A DNA stretch of 14,889 nt from Scatosoma sp045655705 (GCA_045655705.1 JAZOPU010000112.1:1-14889), one strand, 5' to 3'; numbered from the stretch's first letter, positions 5,982 through 13,183 are shown. Program-made: numbers and translations. The notes: a model not told the origin generated them from the sequence alone.

Positions 5982-6608
5982 TTATTTGGAGTACAATTCG
6001 ACAATCATGTGTTCAGCGATCTGGCTGTCGATATCTTCTCTCGTGGGAAGAGCCAAAACTTTACCTGCAAGTTTTTCTCTGTCAAATTCCACCCATTTTA
6101 CAAGACTGTTGCTCTCTTTGGTGTCTTTGAGTGCCGTAAAGTACTTGTTATCTTTTCTATTTTCTTTCACGCAAATCACGTCGCCAGCTTTTACGATGTA
6201 CGAAGGAATCGTAACCGTCTTGCCGTTTACGGAAAGGTGTGCGTGGCTTACGATTTGACGCGCAAGCGTTCTCGAAGGCGCAATACCCATTCTGAATACT
6301 ACGTTATCAAGACGTCTTTCCAAAAGCGAAAGCATGTTTTCACCCGTAACGCCTTTCATACGGTCTGCCATTTCGTAATATTTACGGAATTGACCTTCCT
6401 GTACGCCGTAAATTCTCTTGGTCTTTTGTTTTTCACGAAGCTGTAATCCGTATTCGGATACCTTCTTTCTGTCTGCACCGTGCTGACCGGGAGCAACCGG
6501 ACGCTTGTTGAACGGGCATTTTTCCATATAGCACTTGTCGCCCTTTAAGAACAACTTCGCACCTTCTCTTCTGCAAAGCTTACATTTCGCTTCTCTATAT
6601 CTTGCCAT
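5982..6608 (-). CDS. rpsD: 30S ribosomal protein S4
   Basis: This 208-aa S4 is a primary 16S rRNA binder that starts small-subunit assembly; in several bacteria it represses its own operon by binding the mRNA leader. The N-terminus has four cysteines, C9/C12/C26/C31, marking the zinc-binding form. The S4 RNA-binding domain begins around LERRLDNVVFRMGIAPSRT (95-113) and runs through ARQIVSHAHLSVNGKTV. A GAGGAGG motif lies 11 bases before the ATG, a little longer than usual. In B. subtilis rpsD is often a separate gene, whereas here it is in the alpha operon between rpsK and rpoA, as in E. coli and many Clostridia. Confidence 0.98.
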   Translation of the reverse strand: MARYREAKCKLCRREGAKLFLKGDKCYMEKCPFNKRPVAPGQHGADRKKVSEYGLQLREKQKTKRIYGVQEGQFRKYYEMADRMKGVTGENMLSLLERRLDNVVFRMGIAPSRTLARQIVSHAHLSVNGKTVTIPSYIVKAGDVICVKENRKDNKYFTALKDTKESNSLVKWVEFDREKLAGKVLALPTREDIDSQIAEHMIVELYSK

Positions 6609-6626
6609 TTTTCTTTATGCCTCCTC

Positions 6627-7025
6627 TTAAACTCTACGACGCTTCGGGGGTCTGCATCCGTTGTGGGGAATGGGCGATACGTCGGAAATCATGGTGATTT
6701 CCAAGTCACAGGTGGAAAGCGCACGAATTGCGGATTCTCTACCAGCCCCAGGACCTTTTACAAACACTTCAACGCTTCTAAGTCCGTGTTCTTTTGCAAC
6801 CTTAGCCGCCGTTTCCGCTGCCATTTGTGCTGCGAACGGCGTACCCTTACGGCTACCCTTGTAACCAAGCGCACCTGCGCTCGATTGTGAAATTGCGTTG
6901 CCGTTCGTGTCCGTTACCGTTACGATCGTATTGTTGAACGTGGACTGGATATGAACCTGTCCTTTGTCGATTTTCTTAATTTCTTTGCGCTTACGGGAAG
7001 CGACTTTTTTCTTCATTTCTGCCAT
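6627..7025 (-). CDS. rpsK: 30S ribosomal protein S11
   Basis: This 132-aa S11 forms part of the small-subunit platform near the mRNA exit. Family features are VHIQSTFNNTIVTVTDTNGN, the SSAGALGYKGSRKGTPFAAQ segment, VKGPGAGRESAIRAL and the basic C-terminus PHNGCRPPKRRRV. The start ATG follows AGGAGG with about ten intervening bases. It lies between rpsM and rpsD with gaps under 20 bp. Confidence 0.98.
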   Translation of the reverse strand: MAEMKKKVASRKRKEIKKIDKGQVHIQSTFNNTIVTVTDTNGNAISQSSAGALGYKGSRKGTPFAAQMAAETAAKVAKEHGLRSVEVFVKGPGAGRESAIRALSTCDLEITMISDVSPIPHNGCRPPKRRRV

Positions 7026-7043
7026 TTTTTATCGCCCTCCTGC

Positions 7044-7412
7044 TTACTTCTTCTTACCTGCAATCGCGCGTGCAGGTCCTTTACGCGTACGAGCGTTTCT
7101 CTTCGTGCTCTGTCCGCGTACGGGCAAGCCCTTTCTGTGACGGATACCGCGATAGCATCCGATTTCCATAAGGCGCTTAATGTTCAGGGATACTTCACTG
7201 CGAAGTTCACCTTCTACTCGTAAGTTGTGATCAATATATTCTCTCAATTTGGAAACGTCGTTTTCGTCGAGATCCTTTACTCTCGTATCAGGATTGATAC
7301 CCGTTTCCGCGAGAATTTTCTTGGAAGTCGTAAGACCGATACCGTAAATGTAGGTAAGGCCGATTTCCACTCTTTTTTCTCTGGGTAAATCTACACCGGC
7401 AATACGTGCCAT
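7044..7412 (-). CDS. rpsM: 30S ribosomal protein S13
   Basis: This 122-aa S13 sits at the head of the small subunit and contacts the P-site tRNA through its basic tail. The protein starts MARIAGVDLPREKRVEIGLT, contains IYGIG and RVKDLDENDVSKLREYI, and ends with RGQSTKRNARTRKGPARAI and AGKKK. The reading frame stays open 49 codons upstream of the chosen ATG. The MARIAGVDLP start is universal for S13, and GGAGG lies nine bases before this ATG, so the longer form is rejected. It is the first gene of the alpha group and is preceded by its own promoter and a long leader. Confidence 0.97.
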   Translation of the reverse strand: MARIAGVDLPREKRVEIGLTYIYGIGLTTSKKILAETGINPDTRVKDLDENDVSKLREYIDHNLRVEGELRSEVSLNIKRLMEIGCYRGIRHRKGLPVRGQSTKRNARTRKGPARAIAGKKK

Positions 7413-7673
7413 TGATTTTAGTCCTCCGTTTTTTTGTTTTTGTTTTTTATAATTTATCGCGAACGGTTTTTGGTTAAGGGTAGTGGAAAATACGCTTGTC
7501 CCAAAAATCGTGTTGTTTTTGAGGGGATTCCTCTTGCTCACGTATATACGCACGCGCACACGCGTTTACACGCGACAAAACTGAGTTTCCGCTTTTCGCG
7601 GAAATTCAGCTTGATTTCGTATCGTTTTCGGAAATTTTACCGCTACTTTGCGCTAACTCCCAAAATACGGCAT
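7413..7673 (-). promoter_or_regulatory. Long structured leader of the alpha operon
   Basis: About 260 nt separate the predicted transcription start (near 7673) from the rpsM ATG, whereas other gaps in this cluster are mostly 2-35 bp. No protein with a ribosome binding site is seen inside. In minus-strand RNA the leader can form CTGAATTTCCGC/GCGGAAACTCAG (7581-7609, one A-C mismatch, loop GAAAA), CGCGT/ACGCG (7561-7574), a GAGG/CCTC hairpin (7521-7533) and a self-complementary CGTATATACG (7541-7550). An A-rich single-stranded stretch precedes the GGAGG. The layout suggests an autoregulatory ribosomal leader, for which S4 is the obvious candidate ligand by analogy with E. coli. I do not recognise a named RNA family. 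Confidence 0.5.
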
Positions 7674-7679
7674 ACTATG

Positions 7680-7709
7680 ATTATAGCATAGTCCGTCAAG
7701 GTGTGTCAA
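7680..7709 (-). promoter_or_regulatory. Internal promoter upstream of rpsM
   Basis: On the minus strand a perfect -35 TTGACA (7704-7709) is followed, after 18 bp, by a perfect -10 TATAAT (7680-7685). The TG at 7687-7688 makes it an extended -10 (TGCTATAAT). A 6-bp inverted repeat ACTATG/CATAGT (7674-7692) is centred on the -10 and could be an operator or chance. It lies between rpmJ and rpsM, so the alpha genes can be transcribed independently of the spc genes. No intrinsic terminator is visible between rpmJ and this promoter, so read-through is also expected. Confidence 0.8.
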
Positions 7710-7746
7710 GCGTTTTTGGCGAATTTTTCCTATTTTTTATTGGTTT

Positions 7747-7863
7747 TTAGCCCTGTCTTTGCTTATGGCTCTTGCTCTTGGAGCAAATTACCATTACTCT
7801 GCCGTTTCTTTTGATTACTTTGCACTTATCGCACATAGGTTTTACAGAAGGTCTAACTTTCAT
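7747..7863 (-). CDS. rpmJ: 50S ribosomal protein L36
   Basis: The translation is a complete 38-aa L36 beginning MKVRPSVKPMCDKCKVIKR and ending HKQRQG. The zinc ligands C11, C14, C27 and H33 are all present, so this is the zinc-binding form. L36 binds 23S rRNA late in large-subunit assembly. AAGGAG lies eight bases before the ATG. It follows infA by 33 bp and is the last gene before the internal promoter of the alpha group. Confidence 0.97.
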   Translation of the reverse strand: MKVRPSVKPMCDKCKVIKRNGRVMVICSKSKSHKQRQG

Positions 7864-7896
7864 TTTCTTTTCTCCTTGTTGATTTCACTCTTCGTC

Positions 7897-8118
7897 TTAC
7901 GACTTACTACGCCACGTGATTCTGCCTTTCGTCAAATCGTACGGGCTCATTTCCAATTTAACCGTATCGCCTTCGATGATCCTGATATAGTTCATACGAA
8001 GCTTACCGGAAATATACGCCGTGATAGTATGACCGTTGGAAAGCTGTACTTTGAACGTCGCATTGGGCAACGCTTCGACAACCTTTCCTTCCGCTTCGAT
8101 TACGTCGTCTTTGGACAC
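7897..8118 (-). CDS. infA: Translation initiation factor IF-1
   Basis: This 73-aa single OB-fold protein binds the 30S A site during initiation. The sequence carries the family core VIEAEGKVVEALPNATFKVQ, followed by LSNGHTITAYISGKLRMNYI and IRIIEGDTVKLEMSPYDLTKGRITWR. The start codon is GTG (8116-8118), with GGAGG eight bases upstream. No in-frame ATG fits the conserved N-terminus, so the GTG is well supported. It follows map by 28 bp and precedes rpmJ. The KOW-domain gene found between map and infA in some Clostridia is absent here. Confidence 0.97.
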   Translation of the reverse strand: MSKDDVIEAEGKVVEALPNATFKVQLSNGHTITAYISGKLRMNYIRIIEGDTVKLEMSPYDLTKGRITWRSKS

Positions 8119-8146
8119 AGAAATTTCCTCCGAATTTTTTCTTATC

Positions 8147-8893
8147 TCACAGCGTTAATATCTCAACGCCGTCCTCGCGCACCACCAAAGTGTTTTCATA
8201 GTGCGCCGCGCATTTCCCGTCTACCGTTACCGCGCCCCACTCGTCGTCCAAAAGTCTCACGCGATAGTCGCCCATCGCAATCATTGGCTCGACGCAAAGT
8301 ACCGTACCTGCTTTCAATCGCACGCCCGTGCCCGCTCGCCCATAGTTAGGAACGGACGGATCTTCGTGCATTTCCTTGCCGATACCGTGCCCCGTATACG
8401 AACGAATTACGCCGTAGCCGTGCGCTTCCGCGTGTTTTTGCACGCGATAGCCGATATCAAACAGCGGTGTGCCCGCACGCAGGTTTTCGATGCCTTTGAA
8501 GAAACATTCTTCCGTTACGGCAACGAGCTTTTCCTTTTCAGGAGATACCTTGCCGATTTTGAACGTTCGGCAGGCGTCGCCGTGGTAGCCGTTTTTATAC
8601 GCACACAAATCCACGCTCACGATATCGCCGTCTTTTAAAATCGTTTGCTCATCGGGAATCCCGTGCACGACGACTTCGTTGACGGACACGCAAGCCGAGG
8701 CGGGGAAACCGCCGTAGCCCAGACAGGAAGGATACGCGCCCGCGCTACGGATATACCGCTCAACGAGTTCGTCCACTTCTTTCGTGCTCATACCCGCACC
8801 GATTTTCGTGCCCACGAACGCAAGCGTATCGCGGACAATCTTGCACGGTTCGCGCATAAGCGCTATTTCTTTTTCCGTCTTTACGTGAATCAT
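8147..8893 (-). CDS. map: Methionine aminopeptidase type I
   Basis: This 248-aa cytosolic enzyme removes the initiator methionine from nascent proteins when the second residue is small. All metal and catalytic residues are in place: H77 (VVVHGIP), D95 (SVDL), D106 (YHGDACRTF), H169 (TGHGIG), E202 (CVEPM) and E233 (HYENT). The constant offset of two from E. coli Map confirms the start at MIHVKTEKEI. The ATG lies two bases after the adk stop. No Shine-Dalgarno is at normal distance; the nearest AAGGAG is 26 bases upstream inside adk, separated by a small hairpin. Coupling to adk is therefore likely. Map follows Adk and precedes IF-1, a standard spc-operon order. Confidence 0.97.
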   Translation of the reverse strand: MIHVKTEKEIALMREPCKIVRDTLAFVGTKIGAGMSTKEVDELVERYIRSAGAYPSCLGYGGFPASACVSVNEVVVHGIPDEQTILKDGDIVSVDLCAYKNGYHGDACRTFKIGKVSPEKEKLVAVTEECFFKGIENLRAGTPLFDIGYRVQKHAEAHGYGVIRSYTGHGIGKEMHEDPSVPNYGRAGTGVRLKAGTVLCVEPMIAMGDYRVRLLDDEWGAVTVDGKCAAHYENTLVVREDGVEILTL

Positions 8894-8895
8894 AC

Positions 8896-9531
8896 TTATT
8901 TAAGAAGCGTATCCAGCTTCTCCTTGATTTGTTCAAACGTCGCTTCGGGCGGACGCGTATCGCTCACTACGTTGAAGAGCAAGCCCTTCTTTTCGTAATA
9001 GTCGATAAGCGGCGCGGTCTGCGCGTTATATACGTCCAAGCGGCTTTGTACCGTTTCGGGATTGTCGTCCTTTCTTTGATACAATTCCCCGCCGCAACGC
9101 GAGCAGGTCGTTTTTCCGTTTAAGCGCGACGTATGATAGCTTTCTCCGCAATCCTTACATACGCGTCTACCGCACAGACGATCCATAAGCAAGGCGTGGT
9201 CGACGTCGATATTGATTACCATTTGAATATCGGCAATCTTATCAAGTGCTTCCGCTTGCGCGATCGTGCGGGGAAATCCGTCCAGCATATAGCCGTTTTT
9301 GCAATCGTCGCGGGCGATTCTCTCTTCCACGATCTTGCAAGTTACTTCGTCGGGCACGAGCTGACCTTTATCGATATACGACTTGGCAAGCAACCCGATC
9401 TCTGTTTGATTTTTGATGTTTTCTCTAAAAATGTCTCCCGTCGAGATATGGGGCAATCCGTAAGTATCGGCAATTTTCGACGCTTGCGTACCTTTCCCCG
9501 CCCCCGGCGCTCCGAGCAGTATAATATTCAT
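8896..9531 (-). CDS. adk: Adenylate kinase (zinc-lid form)
   Basis: This 211-aa enzyme interconverts ATP + AMP and 2 ADP in the cytosol. The P-loop GAPGAGKGT is at 7-15, the AMP-site region at HISTGDIFR (28-36), the DGFPRT motif at 84-89, and the long-form LID at about 120-157. The lid holds C125/C128 and C143/C146, the structural zinc site typical of Gram-positive enzymes, followed by RLDVYNAQTAPLIDYY. AAGGAG lies six bases before the ATG. It sits between secY and map as in many Bacillota. A 75-bp gap with a hairpin separates it from secY. Confidence 0.98.
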   Translation of the reverse strand: MNIILLGAPGAGKGTQASKIADTYGLPHISTGDIFRENIKNQTEIGLLAKSYIDKGQLVPDEVTCKIVEERIARDDCKNGYMLDGFPRTIAQAEALDKIADIQMVINIDVDHALLMDRLCGRRVCKDCGESYHTSRLNGKTTCSRCGGELYQRKDDNPETVQSRLDVYNAQTAPLIDYYEKKGLLFNVVSDTRPPEATFEQIKEKLDTLLK

Positions 9532-9572
9532 AACCGTCTCCTTTTTTGATGATGTACCAAAACGGTTGTGTG

Positions 9573-9594
9573 GCGATCCGTTTTAGCGGATCGC
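9573..9594 (-). other. Perfect intergenic hairpin between secY and adk
   Basis: An 8-bp perfect stem GCGATCCG/CGGATCGC with a 6-nt loop sits in the middle of the 75-bp secY-adk gap. On the minus (transcribed) strand no U-run follows, so it does not look like an intrinsic terminator. It may protect the upstream mRNA 3' end or be a processing site; that is inference. Confidence 0.6.
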
Positions 9595-9606
9595 ACGAGT
9601 TCCTGC

Positions 9607-10917
9607 TTATTTCAAAAATCCTTTGTAGTTTTTCATCATTAGCTGTGCTTGCATTTGCTTTTCAAATTCCATTGCCACCGATACGACGATGAGAATACTC
9701 GTTGTCGAGAATACGTTGACAAGATCCAGCGAAGCCCATGCAAACGCAACGGACGGGATAAACGCCACGAGCGAAAGATAGATTGCACCAAAAAGCGTGA
9801 TACGGTTGGATATCTTTTTGAGATATGCTTCCGTTGCTTTACCAGGGCGAATACCTTGAATAAAGCCACCGTTTTGTTGAATGCTCTTGGATACGTCTTC
9901 GGGGTTGAACTGCATCTGCGCGTAGAAGAACGAGAACGCGAAGATAAGCAAGCAAAGCACGAGCGAATACACGACTGCGCCCCAGCCTTCCGCCGACGCG
10001 GACATCCAATTCGTCCACCATCTGTTAAATCCGTTGTCGCCGTTTCCAATCATGCTCGCGATCATTTGAGGGAAACTCAAAATGGAGAACGCGAAGATAA
10101 GAGGCATAACGCCGCCGCCCGAAATACGAATGGGAATGTTGGAGGATTGACCGCCGTACATTTTTCTGCCCTTGATCTGCTTTGCGTACTGTACGGGAAC
10201 TTTTCTTTCGGAAAGATCCACGTATACGATTGCAAAGAAGATAACCGTTGCAACGAGCACGAACGCAATCAGCTCCCAAATCGCTTTGGTGTTGCCGTCG
10301 AAAACGTTTTCAAACTTGCCCACGATCATATTGCCCGCCGTAGCCAAGATACCTGCGAAGATGATCATCGATTGACCGTTGCCTACGCCGTAGTCGGTAA
10401 TTCTTTCACCAAGCCACATAACGATAAACGCACCTGCCGTGTAGATAATCGTCATAAACACGCCCGCAAGCCATTCCTGACCGAAGAACAATTCTTTTTG
10501 AATCGCACCGTTGCTACCGCCAAAGCTGACGATAATACCGATGGATTGAATGATTGCAAGTAAGATCGTAACGTAACGGGTATACTGTGCAATCTTTTTT
10601 CTGCCCTCTTCGCCTTGTTTGGACAATCTTTCAAGAGCGGGAATACCCACGCTCAAAAGCTGCATGATAATCGAAGCGTTGATATACGGTCCGATACCCA
10701 AAGCGAACACCGTACCTTGCGAAAGCGCACCACCCGTGATGCTGCTCATTAAGGTAAGGAAGTCGTTCCCGCTGATTGCCGTGGCGAACTCGCTTCTGTT
10801 CAGTCCCGGAACGGGAATAAAACAACCAATACGGAATACGAGCAGTAAAAGAAGCATCATATACACTTTACGTCTGATTTCTTTTACTTTAAATGCATTG
10901 ATTAATGTCTGTAACAT
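9607..10917 (-). CDS. secY: Protein translocase subunit SecY
   Basis: SecY is the channel of the Sec translocon; with SecE and SecG it moves proteins across or into the cytoplasmic membrane, driven by SecA or the ribosome. The 436-aa protein opens with an amphipathic segment (NAFKVKEIRRKVYMMLLLLL) and has about ten hydrophobic spans. Family markers are RIGCFIPVPG, the LGIGPYINASIIMQLL segment of the second span, KQGEEGRKKIAQYTRYVTI, and the cytosolic loop FNPEDVSKSIQQNGGFIQGI with RPGKATEAYL. GGAG lies about six bases before the ATG. It lies between rplO and adk, as in most bacteria, but with longer flanking gaps (104 and 75 bp) that each hold a hairpin. Confidence 0.98.
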   Translation of the reverse strand: MLQTLINAFKVKEIRRKVYMMLLLLLVFRIGCFIPVPGLNRSEFATAISGNDFLTLMSSITGGALSQGTVFALGIGPYINASIIMQLLSVGIPALERLSKQGEEGRKKIAQYTRYVTILLAIIQSIGIIVSFGGSNGAIQKELFFGQEWLAGVFMTIIYTAGAFIVMWLGERITDYGVGNGQSMIIFAGILATAGNMIVGKFENVFDGNTKAIWELIAFVLVATVIFFAIVYVDLSERKVPVQYAKQIKGRKMYGGQSSNIPIRISGGGVMPLIFAFSILSFPQMIASMIGNGDNGFNRWWTNWMSASAEGWGAVVYSLVLCLLIFAFSFFYAQMQFNPEDVSKSIQQNGGFIQGIRPGKATEAYLKKISNRITLFGAIYLSLVAFIPSVAFAWASLDLVNVFSTTSILIVVSVAMEFEKQMQAQLMMKNYKGFLK

Positions 10918-10988
10918 GTTTTTCTCCGTAATAATTTTTTTACACCGCGCAACGAGTGCGTGGAAATAGGGGGAGAAATACGCGAACT

Positions 10989-11013
10989 ACGGAAAACCCG
11001 AAAGGTTTTCCGT
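10989..11013 (-). other. Perfect intergenic hairpin between rplO and secY
   Basis: A 10-bp perfect stem ACGGAAAACC/GGTTTTCCGT with a 5-nt loop begins 8 bp after the rplO stop, inside a 104-bp gap. In minus-strand RNA the loop is TTTCG and no U-run follows, so it is unlikely to end transcription fully. It may adjust secY expression relative to the ribosomal genes by stabilising the upstream mRNA; no experiment is implied. Confidence 0.6.
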
Positions 11014-11021
11014 GTTACGTC

Positions 11022-11471
11022 TTATTCAACGATCTCCGCCGTTCCTTTTGCAGCTTCGATTGCTTCTTTTGCAGATGCGGAGAATTTCGCCGCTTTTACG
11101 GTGAGCGCTACTTTGAGCTCACCTGCGCCGAGAACTTTCAAACCACAGTTGTTTTTCACGGCTTTTGCAAGCGAGTTTTCCATAACGAAACCGTAGTCAA
11201 CGACCGTTCCTTCGGGAAGCGTGTTCAGATCGTCAAGGTTTACGATTACGTATACCTTTTTGCCGACGTGGTTGAAACCTCTCTTGGGTACACGGCGTGC
11301 AATAGGCATTTGACCGCCTTCAAACCCGGGACGAACACCGCCGCCGGAGCGAGCCCATTGACCTTTATGGCCCTTACCGGAGGTTTTACCCGTGCCGGAG
11401 CCGATACCGCGACCAAGTCTTTTCGTCGCTTTTACCGCGCCTTGTGCAGGCGCAAGAGTATCTATTCTCAT
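11022..11471 (-). CDS. rplO: 50S ribosomal protein L15
   Basis: This 149-aa L15 is a late-assembling 23S rRNA-binding protein. The N-terminal extension is glycine- and basic-rich (RLGRGIGSGTGKTSGKGHKG, 18-37). The globular part contains FEGGQMPIARRVPKRGF, VIVNLDDLN and a C-terminal VKAAKFSASAKEAIEAAKG. The ribosome binding site AAGGAG overlaps the TAA stop of rpmD, so translation is probably coupled. Length and start match the family. Confidence 0.97.
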   Translation of the reverse strand: MRIDTLAPAQGAVKATKRLGRGIGSGTGKTSGKGHKGQWARSGGGVRPGFEGGQMPIARRVPKRGFNHVGKKVYVIVNLDDLNTLPEGTVVDYGFVMENSLAKAVKNNCGLKVLGAGELKVALTVKAAKFSASAKEAIEAAKGTAEIVE

Positions 11472-11482
11472 GATAAATCTCC

Positions 11483-11662
11483 TTATACGTTTTCTACTTT
11501 GACGAGATGTTTTACTTTCGTAATCATACCCTGTACTGCGGGCGTATCGTCAAATTCATTGGAAGAACGGATTTTCTTCAAACCGAGCGCAGCAACGGTA
11601 GCTTTTACCGATTGCACTTGCCCGATCGTGCTTTTTACAAGCGTTACTTTGATTTTAGCCAT
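11483..11662 (-). CDS. rpmD: 50S ribosomal protein L30
   Basis: The 59-aa translation starts MAKIKVTLVKSTIGQ and contains ALGLKKIRSSNEFDDTPAVQ and GMITKVKHLVKVENV, the full bacterial L30 fold. L30 binds 23S and is near 5S rRNA in the large subunit. GGAGG lies nine bases before the ATG. The gene is exactly where rpmD belongs, between rpsE (20 bp upstream) and rplO (11 bp downstream). Confidence 0.97.
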   Translation of the reverse strand: MAKIKVTLVKSTIGQVQSVKATVAALGLKKIRSSNEFDDTPAVQGMITKVKHLVKVENV

Positions 11663-11682
11663 TTTCTTGTTCCTCCGTTTTC

Positions 11683-12210
11683 TCAGCTCAAAATTTCTTC
11701 TACGGTTTTACCGCGAAGCGCCGCAACTTGTTCCACCGATTTGAGTTCTTTCAAACCTTCGATCGCTGCTTTTACACAGTTGCCGGGGTTTTGCGTTCCG
11801 TGCGATTTCGTTCTGATATTTTTGATACCAACTGCTTCCATTACCGCACGAACGGGACCGCCCGCGATAACACCGGTACCTTCTTCAGCGGGCATCATAA
11901 GCACTCTGCCACGACCGAAAATACCAATTACCTGATGGGGGATCGTACCGTTTACGATAGAAACGGAAGTCATATTCTTTTTCGCTCTTTGCGTAGCTTT
12001 TTCAATCGCTTCGGGAACTTCTTTTGCTTTACCCGTTGCAACGCCGATTTTGCCGTTGCCGTCGCCGACGATCACGAGCGCCGCAAAACGCATATTCTTA
12101 CCGCCTTTTACAACTTTCGTTACGCGGTTTACTTCAATGAGCTTTTTAACAAGACCGTCATCTTCCGCTTGTCTTCTTTGAGGTCTTCTTTCTCTTTTTT
12201 CGTCTGCCAT
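11683..12210 (-). CDS. rpsE: 30S ribosomal protein S5
   Basis: This 175-aa S5 acts in decoding accuracy and mRNA entry. A basic N-terminal extension (MADEKRERRPQRRQAEDD) precedes the double-stranded-RNA-binding-like domain (VNRVTKVVKGGKNMRFAALV, GDGNGKIGVATGKAKEVPEA) and the second domain with GTGVIAGGPVRAVMEAVGI and KSHGTQNPGN. An in-frame GTG three codons upstream is rejected because it overlaps the AAGGAG motif itself; the chosen ATG has an eight-base spacer. It lies between rplR and rpmD. Confidence 0.97.
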   Translation of the reverse strand: MADEKRERRPQRRQAEDDGLVKKLIEVNRVTKVVKGGKNMRFAALVIVGDGNGKIGVATGKAKEVPEAIEKATQRAKKNMTSVSIVNGTIPHQVIGIFGRGRVLMMPAEEGTGVIAGGPVRAVMEAVGIKNIRTKSHGTQNPGNCVKAAIEGLKELKSVEQVAALRGKTVEEILS

Positions 12211-12222
12211 AATGCCCACTCC

Positions 12223-12606
12223 TTAGAATTTAAGTCCGGCTTCTCTCGCGCCGTCTGCAACCGCTTTTACGCGTCCCGTGTAAAGATAGCCGCCTCTGTC
12301 GAATACGACCGTCTCTACGCCTTTCGCCATTGCTCTTTCTGCCGCAACCGCGCCGACAACTTTTGCCGCGTCCGTCTTATTAAGACCCGCTACTCTTTCT
12401 TTTACCGCTTTGTCCATCGTGGACGCCGCCACGATCGTAACGCCGCCTTTCGCGTCGCCTGCTCTGTCGTCGATTACCTGTACGTAAATGTGGTTAAGAC
12501 TTCTGTAAACGTTCATACGGGGCGCTTCCGCCGTGCCCGTAACCGTCTTTCTGACGCGCGCGTGGCGTTTTTGTCTGACTGCATTTTTATCAATTTTCGT
12601 AATCAT
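12223..12606 (-). CDS. rplR: 50S ribosomal protein L18
   Basis: This 127-aa L18 binds 5S rRNA together with L5 and docks it on the large subunit. The N-terminal basic stretch NAVRQKRHARVRKTVTGTAE is followed by PRMNVYRSLNHIYVQVIDD, the TIVAASTMD strand, and the C-terminal VVFDRGGYLYTGRVKAVAD with GAREAGLKF. AAGGAG lies nine bases before the ATG. The neighbours, rplF and rpsE, are in standard order with gaps of 12-13 bp. Confidence 0.97.
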   Translation of the reverse strand: MITKIDKNAVRQKRHARVRKTVTGTAEAPRMNVYRSLNHIYVQVIDDRAGDAKGGVTIVAASTMDKAVKERVAGLNKTDAAKVVGAVAAERAMAKGVETVVFDRGGYLYTGRVKAVADGAREAGLKF

Positions 12607-12619
12607 ACTTTAACGCTCC

Positions 12620-13168
12620 TTATTTTTTACCTTTACCGGAAGTCTTACCTTCCTTATGTTCTACGTTCTCGCCCTTATAGCGGATACCGTAGCCGTGATA
12701 AGGTTCGGGCAATCTGATCTTTCTGATGTTCGCCGCGATCTGACCAACGAGTTCTTTGTTGATACCCGATACGTTGACGTCCGTAAGCGTAGGACACTCG
12801 AATTTAATACCTTCGGGTGCAACCACTTCAACGGGATGCGAAAAACCTACGTTCAAAACAAGCTTGTTGCCTTGAACTGCTGCCTTCCAACCTACGCCTT
12901 TCACTTCCAACGATTTTACGAAACCTTCCGTAACGCCCGTTACCATACCTTGTAACAACGCTCTGTAAAGTCCGTGTTTCGCGTTCGTGTCCGCCGTGTT
13001 GTCCAATGCTTTAACGACGAGGTTCGTACCTTCCGTTTCTACACCGATGTTACCTACGATTTCTCTCGTAAGCGTGCCTTTCGGTCCTTTTACGGTTACG
13101 ACGCCGTCTTTGAAATCTACCGTTACGCCCGCAGAGAGTGCAATGGGCATTTTACCGATTCTCGACAT
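12620..13168 (-). CDS. rplF: 50S ribosomal protein L6
   Basis: This 182-aa L6 has two repeated alpha/beta domains and binds 23S rRNA near the factor-binding site. It begins MSRIGKMPIALSAGVTVDFK, contains VKGPKGTLTREI, and its second domain carries the signature LPEPYHGYGIRYKGENV with a basic tail HKEGKTSGKGKK. AAGGAGG precedes the ATG. It lies 15 bp after rpsH and 13 bp before rplR. Confidence 0.97.
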   Translation of the reverse strand: MSRIGKMPIALSAGVTVDFKDGVVTVKGPKGTLTREIVGNIGVETEGTNLVVKALDNTADTNAKHGLYRALLQGMVTGVTEGFVKSLEVKGVGWKAAVQGNKLVLNVGFSHPVEVVAPEGIKFECPTLTDVNVSGINKELVGQIAANIRKIRLPEPYHGYGIRYKGENVEHKEGKTSGKGKK

Positions 13169-13183
13169 AATGCTTTGCCCTCC

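Noticed and set aside
7413..7559. 49-codon N-terminal extension of S13
   Set aside because: S13 universally starts MARIAGVDLP, and GGAGG is correctly placed before that ATG; the extension covers the leader RNA.
7653..7673. Six-codon reading frame (MPYFGS) at the start of the alpha leader
   Set aside because: It starts at the predicted transcript 5' end with no ribosome binding site and shows no sign of an attenuation peptide.
8119..8146. KOW-domain (L14e-like) gene expected between map and infA in some Clostridia
   Set aside because: The gap is only 28 bp, so the gene is absent here.
9649..10563. 304-aa plus-strand reading frame inside secY
   Set aside because: It is antisense to secY, basic and His/Arg-rich as expected of a shadow frame, with no ribosome binding site.
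12211..12219. GTG start three codons upstream for rpsE
   Set aside because: The GTG overlaps the AAGGAG ribosome binding site; the ATG at 12210 has normal spacing.
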